From Heligmosomoides polygyrus polygyrus (taxonomy: Eukaryota; Nematoda; Chromadorea; Rhabditida; Heligmosomidae): a stretch of 64,000 nucleotides of DNA. Under the pieces are notes generated by a model, which ran no database searches, was not told where the DNA came from, and saw only the letters and a list, made by a program, of their open reading frames with translations. The stretch spans positions 11,558,844-11,622,843 of the forward strand of contig OX377203.1 of the NCBI GenBank assembly GCA_947396885.1. Direction: 5' to 3'. Position numbers and translations under genes: made by a program. Shown one piece after another: positions 56,289-64,000 of this stretch; position 1 is the stretch's first letter, and each line of letters starts with the position of its first letter.

Positions 56289-57016
56289 CACACGACAGAT
56301 AACTACTGATAATAGGCAGATCATAATTGATGAGAAACTCGTTCCTAGTATGGTTTCACCCTTATTGCAGCTTCAAGATGTACGCAGTGAAAAGCAGAGG
56401 CGTTGAATACAATATCCACCCTAACACTCCGTTACCTTTAACGTGCATCATTCAGATGAAAACTGACAGTTTTGAGCTGTCATAACGATGTTTTGTTGCG
56501 AACAAAACTTCAACCAACCTCGATACCAGCCACTTGAGGCTTAATGAAACTGATTTGAACTGACAGTTTTATTTTCTCTGAGCAAGCTCAGACAAGGTGC
56601 CTTCGGTAAAATGTATGAAATCCAGTGACCTTTTTGCTATTTCTGTCTCGATCAGCTATGTCCAGCTTACGACTTTAGTTCGGGTTCTAACAATGTGAAA
56701 TTTACCACCCCTCATGGTAAATTAAGACCATAAGACCTTAAAACCATTGCGCAAAATTCCTGAATTTTCAGGATAAGTTTGCTCCACCAATGAGCACTGT
56801 GTTCGCTAGGCTAGAAGACCAGCAGCAAATCACACTCACTTCGAGCCACATGTCACTTGGAGTCATTTTGTCCGCAAAGCGATGTGAACGTATTGTGATG
56901 ATTGGCAAGCACTCATTTTTAAAGTTCGACATCTCTGGGTTTAGCACTTCTTGGATTTATCCGATTTATCTATCCACTTTGGAGTGCCATATAAAACTGA
57001 GCAAGACAGACTGAGA
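56289..57016. other. Mostly featureless, with a SINE body fragment
   Basis: 56490-56570 holds 'cctcgataccagccacttga' and 'ggcttaatgaaactgatttg', matching 12597-12640. The rest shows no known domain. Confidence 0.5.
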
Positions 57017-57476
57017 AAGGGGTTGTTGGTGAAGACGATTTCTTTTTGATATGTTGTTGAAATTCGACAGAAATCAGCTTTAGCCAATAAACGCGACACA
57101 AATTTTTATCGAGCAAGAAATTCTCTCCCAAGCAACATATAACACCACGCTAGAAACATATATTACAGAAGCACCCTAATACACAGAGCAGAAGCTGTCG
57201 GAAAAAATAAGTCCTCTTCGGACATCCCAATCTGATGACCCGAAAATCAATAAAGGACAAATGAGCAATTAGGACTAACACGTATTCTTGTAGTGCAGCG
57301 TATATTTTTTCGAACACTGTAAAGAGCTGCGCAAAAATTCCAAACCTAAGAGAAGAGAAGGCCACTTTTCACTTTTTCACCTTTCACTTGAATGACCTAA
57401 AAATTGGCTAAATTCAGGATGCAAAAAGAAATGCTATAGATGCTCTGATAGAGCAAATCATTTTCTTTTGAAAGCG
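57017..57476. repeat. Half copy of the 1-kb foldback family
   Basis: 'aaattcgacagaaatcagct' through 'gacctaaaaattgg' and 'tagagcaaatcattttcttt' follows the right arm of the 61899-62953 element colinearly from its centre to about 80 bp before its end. It stops where the RTE element starts, so the RTE or a deletion removed the outer end. Confidence 0.78.
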
Positions 57477-60400
57477 GCTGATGGAGAAACCTCGTCACAA
57501 AACCATGATCACAAGTCGCAATAGAATCAGTGTAAAGGCTAGGACGTCACCCGGAAGTGGCGCACAGAACCCCCGCCCGAGTTCTGTGGTCAGTATGCGA
57601 GGGCTACCGAGGGCCGAACGACCTCGGCTAAAGAAGCTAGTTCGACTGGGGACTCTGAATGTGGGAACGCTGACCGGGAGATCTAGGGAAGTGGCTGACC
57701 TGATGAAGCGCAGAAGGATACAAGTCCTGTGTCTGCAGGAAACGCGATGGAAAGGAGCGAAAGCCAAGGAGATCGGAGAAGGGGTCAAGCTGTACTACAA
57801 CGGAGAGAACACCAAGAGGAACGGGGTAGGGATAGCTGTCGCGGAGTCCCTCAAGGATTCAGTAGCGGCTGTCCAAAGAATAAACGACCGCATCATGTCA
57901 CTACGGCTGGACACGAAGGAGGGTTACTGGACCATCATGTCTGTCTACGCTCCGCAGACCGGATGCTCCGAGCACGACAAGGATGACTTCTACCTCTCGA
58001 TCGAGGAAGCCATAAGGTCCGTACCAGAAGGCGACTACCTCTCCATAGCAGGGGACATGAACGGGCATGTGGGGAGTGGCAGAAGAGGAGTGGAAAGGGT
58101 TCATGGAGGAAAAGGGATCGGCATGGCAAACCCGGATGGGGAACGAATTCTGGATCTGGCTATCGCCCACGACCTGGCTGTCTGTAGCACCTTCTTCGCG
58201 AAGAGGGAGAGCCAGAAGGTGACCTATGCTAGCGGAGGAAGAAGAACTGAGGTCGACCACATCCTGGTTCGAAGGGCTCCCCTGAAAACAGTCCGGAATG
58301 TGAAGGTCATTCCGGGAGAAGACGTGGCATCACAGCACAGACCCTTGGTAGCCGACCTTAGCATACCTCTACCCACCAGGCCCAAAGTGAGGACGGAACC
58401 CAGGATCCGATAGTGGAGACTGCGGGGTTCAGAGCGGAACGAGCTACGAAGGGCAGTGCTCGAAGCAGGCCTTCCAGATCCAGCTGGTCCCGTGAATGAG
58501 ACCTGGAGGAGGGTAGCCGAAACAATCCTGAGATGTGCCAAGGAAACCCTGGGAGAAACAAAGGGAGGAACCAGAGGGAATAAATCGGCATGGTTCTGGA
58601 ACGAAGAGGTGCAGGCTGCGGTGAAGAGGAAGAAGGAGGCCTACAAGCTGTGGCAAAAGACGAGGGCACCCGAGCATCTCACAGCCTACAGGAAGCTGAA
58701 GAGGCTGGCAAAAACAGCTGTAGCGAAGGCAAAGAACGCGGAAATGGATGCCCTGTACGAGAAACTAGACGGGCCAGAGGGAGAGAAGTTCGCCATCCGC
58801 CTGGCCAAGGCGCGTCATAGAGCTAGCCTCGACATTCGAGTAGTGAAGACTGTGAAGAGTGCTGACGCTAGAGTGTTACGGAAGCCGGTCGAGGTCAGAA
58901 AGAGATGGGAGGAGTACTTCAAGGAACTCCTGAACGAGGAGTTCCCTCGTCGGGAGGCCGAGGAAGAACAGCCAACGGAAGGACCCATCCCACCCTGGAC
59001 GCAAGAAGAGGTTCGCAAGGCCATACGGAATATGAAACTCGGAAAGGCAGCAGGGCCTGACGGTGTGCCAGTAGAGGCTTGGAAGGTGCTCGGGAACCTC
59101 GGAATCAACTGGCTGACGCAGTTCCTCAACAGAATCACGAAAGAAGGTAAGATGCCAGATGACTGGAGGAACAGCACCATAGTCCCCATCTTCAAGCAGA
59201 AGGGAGACGCTTCCGAATGCTCCAACTATCGAGGGATAAAACTGATCTCACACACGATGAAGATCTACGAACGACTGGTAGACTCAAGGCTGAGGGAGAT
59301 GGTACCCATCTCCCAGGTGCAGTGGGGCTTCATGCCTGAGAGGTCCACCACAGACGCCATCTTCATCGCTCGTCAGGTGATGGAGAAATATCGGGAGAAA
59401 CGAAAACCCTGCTACCTGGCATTCCTGGATCTGGAGAAGGCCTACGACAGGCTAGCTCGGATCGTAATCTGGAATTCCCTTCGAGGGAGGGTTGTCCCGG
59501 AACGTCTGATCACGGTCATAAGGGACATGTACGAGGGCTCGAAAGCGGCAATACGAACTCCACACGGGGTGACAAGGAAAGTGGACATCACAGTGGGGGT
59601 ACACCAAGGGTCGGCTCTGAGCCCGTTCCTCTTCCTGCTGACGCTTGACTCTATAGTGAACCACCTTGAGAAAGGTCCTCTCAGAACGATCCTCTACGCG
59701 GACGACATCGCCCTAGTAGCCGACAACCAGGAGGAGCTGGAGGAGAAGGTGCAGCTGTGGCAGAGAGCCCTTGCGGACAACGGCCTACGGCTGAACGTGA
59801 AGAAGACGAAGTTCATCAGCTCTGAGCAGTGCGCTGGATCGATCCTAGACTGCCAAGGGGAAACGATCGAGAAGGTGGAAGAGTTCCGCTACCTCGGAAG
59901 TTACCTATCCGAGGAAGGAAGTGTGGACCAGGCGGTCAGGGGACGGATAAACGCAGCCTGGCTCAAGTGGAGGGAGTCCACAGGGATCCTCTGCGACCGT
60001 AGATGCTCCAGGACGCTCAAAGGCAAGCTCTATAGAACAGTTGTAAGACCTGCCCTCCTCTACGGCAGTGAGTGCTGGGCCCTAGGTAAGGCGCAGGAGC
60101 GGCAACTGCACGCGGCGGAGATGAGGATGCTGAGGTGGGCATGTGGATGGACCCATCGGGACAGGGTGCGAAACGAGGATGTTAGGGCAGTGATGAAGAC
60201 TGCCCCGATCCAGCTGAAGATGAGGGAGCAGCGCCTAAGGTGGTACGGACACGTCCTCAGAAGGCCAGAGAATCACCCGTAAGGTTGGCCCTAGATTACG
60301 AGGCACCCGGAAAGCGTCCGAGAGGAGCCCCTAGGAAAAGATGGAAGGACGTCATCAAGAGAGATCTCGCCGAAGTCGGCGCCACGGCAGATGACGCCCT

Positions 60401-60478
60401 TGATAGGATGAGGTGGCGACAGATCACAAGAACAGCGGACCCTGCGACTGCGCGGGACTAAACGCTCAGGAGAAGAAG
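57477..60478 (+). mobile_element. Nearly full-length RTE retrotransposon, family A
   Basis: About 3 kb with a coding region of endonuclease plus reverse transcriptase and a very short 3' end 'ctcaggagaagaag', a GAA-type tail. The size and layout are typical for RTE: one main ORF, minimal 3' UTR and a short repeat tail. I could not identify a target duplication. It is the best-preserved LINE here and a likely source family for the relics at 24-26 kb and 48.6-50.4 kb. Confidence 0.9.
57481..60461 (+). pseudogene. RTE endonuclease-reverse transcriptase, one stop and one frameshift
   Basis: Target-primed reverse transcription enzyme. The frame opens at 57481 with a basic leader, then an APE-type endonuclease: GTLNVGTL (N60), LQETRW (E87), SVYAPQTG, GDMNGHVG (D192, N194), EVDHILV (D259) and SQHRPLVADL. 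A TAG at 58411 interrupts, and the same frame then stays open to 60282. RT blocks counted from 58456 are STIVPIFKQKGD, NYRGIKLIS, FLDLEKAYDR (D325), GVHQGSALSP and YADDIAL (D416, D417). They are followed by RYLGSYLSEEG and LYGSECWALG. A frameshift near 60275 leads into ALDYEAPGKRPRGAPRKRWK and the end WRQITRTADPATARD. Both lesions are isolated and the rest is clean, so the copy is recent. The last endonuclease motif has SQH where SDH is common, which may be lineage-typical. Confidence 0.93.
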
Positions 60479-61898
60479 GGTGTGATATTCATCCATATGG
60501 AGTTGTGCAATTCATTTTTTAATGAAGCATCACGAATATCTGCTATAAGCTGTTATTTTGATTGACTATGGTGACTTATTGAATTCTAACACAAAACTAT
60601 TGCCTAGAGCACCATCTAGGAACTGTTCAACTGTGTCACCTTGGGCGCAGGTTTCTAGGCTGGCTCAGACTGAATATTCTTGTTTAAGTGTGGCCCACAT
60701 TGACTATTAATCCTCCACTTATCATCTTAGATTCCAGAATAAATTTTGAGTACTAGTTTTGGTGATTACAATGTAGCTGATAGTGCTGAGTATGCAGATA
60801 TCTGTGCAGTCACCACGTCGTCCATGATGCCACAGGTTTCTAAAGGTGTTGAGAGGAATCTCTTTCCTGGACAGAAAATGGTCTAGATGGCTACTTCAGT
60901 TTTAGACTTTACCCGAGTCAGTTTCTTTTAATGCGAGTCTGTAAGAAGCCTCAACTGGTTAATTAAGTTAAGGTTCAGAAAACTGCAGCATAGAAAAAGT
61001 CAGCGAAAAACCCGTCGCAGGAACTGAAGATGAAAAGACCGCATGCTGAAATGGTAAGAAGAAGTGAGATAAAACCTTGAATATGTTTTCATCTATCGCT
61101 CTAGCCATAGCTAAAAGGTTATCATAACAATATTATAAATTCATGCTTCGTTATGCTATGTCATGATGACGATGAGCATTAATCTGTGGAAGATTCTGCT
61201 GCTCGCAAAGTTCTGAGCAAGAAAAGTGCAATAGAATCCGCCTCTGACGCAGTTTCAGATGCACTTTCGAAGAAATGGCGAACATGTGTCATTTCCGTTT
61301 CCGCGTTTCGTATTCCTGTTTCCGGCCATTTTTTAGCGTTTCCGTTGCGTCTTTCGTCTTCCGCTTTTTCCAGAAAAATTTCCGGACATCCCTGCTAATA
61401 ATGCTTCCAAAAGGATTGGCTAGTAACTCGCGCTAGAGCGCGAAAGTGTCTGCCGGGAACGCCGCGCAGAAGAAGGAAAGAGACAAGAAATAAGGATGAG
61501 GCAGTCCGATGTCTCTTTCCTAGGGAAGACGGAGTGGTTTTCAAGAAAGTGCGGGGGGAATGGGACTCAATCAGTTTCAAATGAGTGAAGGAGCTTGTTT
61601 AAAAGTTTAGAAAATTTGAGAAAAAGAAGAATGAAAGTTTCCACTGGGGGAGCGGGATGAATCGTGGCTTTTCCGTTAATTCTAACTTTGCGCTACACTC
61701 GAGCTCACCGCCACCACCTGTTATAATTCACGTGCAATGCCACTGACAAGCACCCCATCGGCAAACACTAAGGACCTCCGTATTTCTCCACTCTACAAGC
61801 AAAAGCAGAGGCATTTTACTGCATTCTTTCTTTTCCATGCGCATCCACCGAGAGAGCTCCACTTTCATTTCATGTGGTGGTACTAGGAAGAGGATGTA
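60479..61898. other. No recognisable gene; TTTCCG-rich patch at 61285-61395
   Basis: A dense TTTCCG/TTCCGTTTCC run ends in 'ttccggacatccctgc', which looks like the terminal and subterminal sequence of a hAT-type element. A matching left end was not found. The rest shows no known domain. Confidence 0.45.
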
Positions 61899-62953
61899 TT
61901 AGGTTGTCGCATAAGTCCCCGCCGTTTTTTCAACGATTCACTGCAGATTTCGCCTGCGGTCCCTTGTATAAAGCTCTCGAAAAAGAATGATATGCTCTAT
62001 CAGAGGGTGTATTGCATTTCTTTTTTCGTCATGAATTTTGTCAATTTTTAAGTCGTTGAAGTGAAAAGTGAAAAAGTAGCCATTTGCGCACTTGTTCTCT
62101 CCGCTTGGGTTTGTAACTTTTTGCGCAGTTTTTTATAGCGTTCGGAAGACAATGTTCTGTACTATAAGCATATGTGTTAGTGTTGTTTGCTCTTTTGTCC
62201 TTTATTGATTTTAAAGTCATCAATTTGGGACGTAAGAAGGAGGATGGTTATATTTGCCGACAGCTCCTGCTTTGTGTTTGGACTTTTTAGGTTGATGTTA
62301 TATGTCATTCGAAAGAGAATGTTTTGTTCTATAAGAATATGTGTCGCGTTTATTGACTTCTTTCGAATGTCAACAAAATGTCAAAAAGAGAAAAATCGTC
62401 TTCACCAACAACTCCTTCTCCTTCTTCAGTTGTTGATATTCGACAGAAATCAGCGTGAGCCCATAAACGCGACAAAAATTCTTACTGAGCAAGACATCCT
62501 CTTCCAAACGACATATCACACTGAGCGAAAAAGTCCAACCACAGAGCAGGAGTTTTGGTAAAAATTCGGACGGAAAAGTCGGAACTCCCAATTTGATGAC
62601 CTAAAAATCAATAAAGGACAAGTGAGAAAATAGGACCAACACATATTCTTGTAGTACAGAACATTGTCTTCCAAATGCTATAGAAAACTGCGCAAAAGAT
62701 TCCAAACCCAAGCGGAGAGAACAAGTGCGCAAATGGCGACTTTTTCACTTTCTCACTTTTTCACTTCAACGATCTAAAAATTGACAAAATTCATGATGAA
62801 AAAAGAAGTACAATACAAATACAAATGCAAGTGAAATGCTATGGTAGAGCAAATCATTCTCTTTCGAAAGCTGTGCAGCGCTATGTAGGAGACTGCCGGC
62901 GAAATCTGCAGTGAATCGTTGAAAAAACGGCGGGGACTTATGGGACAACCTAA
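61899..62953. mobile_element. 1.05-kb foldback element with mariner-like TIRs
   Basis: The left end TTAGGTTGTCGCATAAGTCC and the right end, reverse complement TTAGGTTGTCCCATAAGTCC, are followed by 'ccgccgttttttcaacgatt' and 'cactgcagatttcgcc' on both sides. Pairing continues, with gaps, for about 450 bp on each side to a loop near 62355-62440. The left flank is TA and the right flank is not (ga). No transposase is encoded. Partial relatives lie at 57017-57476 and 11870-12105. It may be a mariner-mobilised MITE. Confidence 0.87.
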
Positions 62954-63134
62954 GACAAGCTATGCTAACTAGGTTTTGATGGAGTAGAGCCCAAAACCAG
63001 TGCTCTACCTTAAGGCTGTAAAGATACCATACGAGGCTTCCTCCATCTTTCTCTGTGTGCAGGCCTCGCATGTCCATCACTAGGTGAATGTTAAAGAAGG
63101 AAGTTGTCGATGTTATTAACTAGAACACATATGC
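62954..63134. other. No feature seen
   Basis: Short spacer between the foldback element and the GC-rich repeat. Confidence 0.4.
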
Positions 63135-63681
63135 AACAATTCGTGCCCTGCGTCTAACCATGCGTCACCGAGTGCACGTCCGCCCGTTTGAGCGCGGCGG
63201 CGTCGCGTGCGGCTAGCGCGCGGCGTCGCGTTGGTGCTATGTCTTGGAGCCACACCGCACCGGGGGCAGACATAACTCCAACGCCGCGCGAACCCCCATG
63301 GTGTCGCGCACGGTGCGCGACGAAATTGGACGAGTGTTTATACAGGAATCCTGGTCAGGTGGATGGTTTCTAGCGTCAGTATTTGCCATCTACAACTTCT
63401 TCCTACAATTTTTTCCCGTGATTATGGTTATACTACGGAAGAATGTCACTATCACCCATTCTCGGATCAATTGTCCTACTGCAGACTGTTGCCTACCACA
63501 TTCTGTGGGATCTTAAGTTCCTTGCTAGGAATGTGGTCTGGCAGCTTAAACACTGAGAACAACTCGTGCCCTGCGTCTAACCATGCGTCACCGAGTGCAC
63601 GTCCGCGTTTCAGCGCGGCGGCGTCGCGTGCGGCTAGCGCGCGGCGTCGCGTTGGTGCTATGTCTTGGAGCCACCCCGCAC
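63135..63681 (+). repeat. GC-rich 125-bp direct repeat pair with internal palindromes
   Basis: 'cgtgccctgcgtctaaccat' through 'tgtcttggagccac' occurs at 63139-63253 and 63564-63674 with very few differences. In the first copy the sequence continues into 'agacataactccaacgccgc', which pairs back on 'gcggcgtcgcgttggtgcta' then 'tgtct', so it looks like half of a palindromic element. The second copy stops just before that arm. Open frames are by-products of GC content. Confidence 0.8.
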
Positions 63682-64000
63682 ACCTTTCTCCCCTTCAATA
63701 TCGCCCGCGATATCGAAATGGGCAGCTAACGTCATTGTTTGCTGACATCAGTGAATTTCCCAGACTACAAGGCCGATCGAAGCCGCCTCAGTGGCAACCC
63801 GTTGTGAAATTGGCTCCCTGGTATCGACCATTCGGGAAAGAAGCGGTGTCACCTTCGATCGATTCGAACACACGAACTTTTCAATATTTCAATAGCGCTC
63901 AGTCTCTTTCAGCTGTCGCTTCACCTTTTATTTAATGACCGTTATTTAGGCTCTTTGAAGGCGACAGCTTCACCGTCCAATTCGTCAACGAGCTGTTCAA
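63682..64000. other. No recognisable gene
   Basis: An open frame runs through this end of the window (to 63935) without a known domain. It may be incomplete. Confidence 0.35.

Noticed and set aside
62187..62561. A 124-codon plus-strand frame
   Set aside because: It lies across the centre of the foldback element at 61899-62953 and has no known domain.
1..64000. CRISPR arrays, bacterial operons, defence systems or toxin genes
   Set aside because: No array-like repeat-spacer pattern, no tightly packed bacterial genes; the content is eukaryotic transposons throughout.

Overview
This window reads as repeat-dense, intergenic DNA from a eukaryote, most likely a nematode and plausibly a hookworm-type strongylid. 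That guess rests on the mix of elements (mariner, RTE, jockey/CR1-like, Penelope-like with a GIY-YIG domain, tRNA-derived SINEs, foldback elements) and on my recollection of similar transposon proteins in Ancylostoma-like genomes. It is inference, not proof. No host protein-coding gene, operon, rRNA or clearly functional tRNA could be supported. Short, intron-interrupted host exons could still be present in the stretches marked as featureless. Almost every recognisable protein fragment belongs to a transposon, and every one carries at least one break.

Layout. 1-5.8 kb: an ATCGAT-rich tandem repeat, a minisatellite, a large inverted repeat with tRNA-like arms, and a small GC-rich palindromic MITE. 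5.8-7.0 kb: a decayed mariner with both terminal inverted repeats (TIRs). 7.3-14.8 kb: AT-rich foldback elements, tRNA-derived SINEs, two GC-rich MITEs and a repeat shared with the 3 kb region. 15.2-16.6 kb: a mariner interrupted by a SINE with an 11-bp target-site duplication. 18.3-19.2 kb: a mariner that is itself an inverted duplication. 19.5-20.05 kb: a second Tc1/mariner lineage relic. 24.2-26.0 kb: an RTE relic on the minus strand. 27.0-28.9 kb: a jockey/CR1-like reverse transcriptase relic. 29.5-31.9 kb: an RTE relic of a second family. 32-37 kb: GC-rich inverted repeats, foldback and Penelope-tail relics. 37-43 kb: a mariner relic, two jockey/CR1-like relics and an RTE 3' end. 44.2-46.5 kb: a Penelope-like element carrying an inverted partial copy of itself. 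46.7-48.0 kb: a nearly intact mariner, with one homopolymer frameshift. 48.6-50.4 kb: an old RTE relic. 51.4-52.5 kb: nested GC-rich palindromes. 53.8-55.6 kb: a hAT-like non-autonomous element holding a MITE inside a MITE. 56.0-56.3 kb: a second SINE copy with target-site duplication. 57.5-60.5 kb: a nearly full-length RTE retrotransposon, with one stop and one frameshift. 61.9-63.0 kb: a 1-kb foldback with mariner-like ends. 63.1-63.7 kb: a GC-rich repeated block.

How the parts relate. The autonomous-type elements encode the enzymes that could mobilise the rest: mariner transposase for short TA-flanked inverted-repeat elements, and RTE or jockey reverse transcriptase for SINEs. The clearest architecture is layering. 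Insertions can be ordered in time from exact target duplications, for example SINE into mariner, and MITE into MITE inside a hAT-like element. A recurring theme is self-inversion: the mariner at 18.3 kb, the Penelope-like element at 44.2 kb and the foldbacks at 3, 7, 13 and 62 kb all hold two inverted copies of their own sequence.
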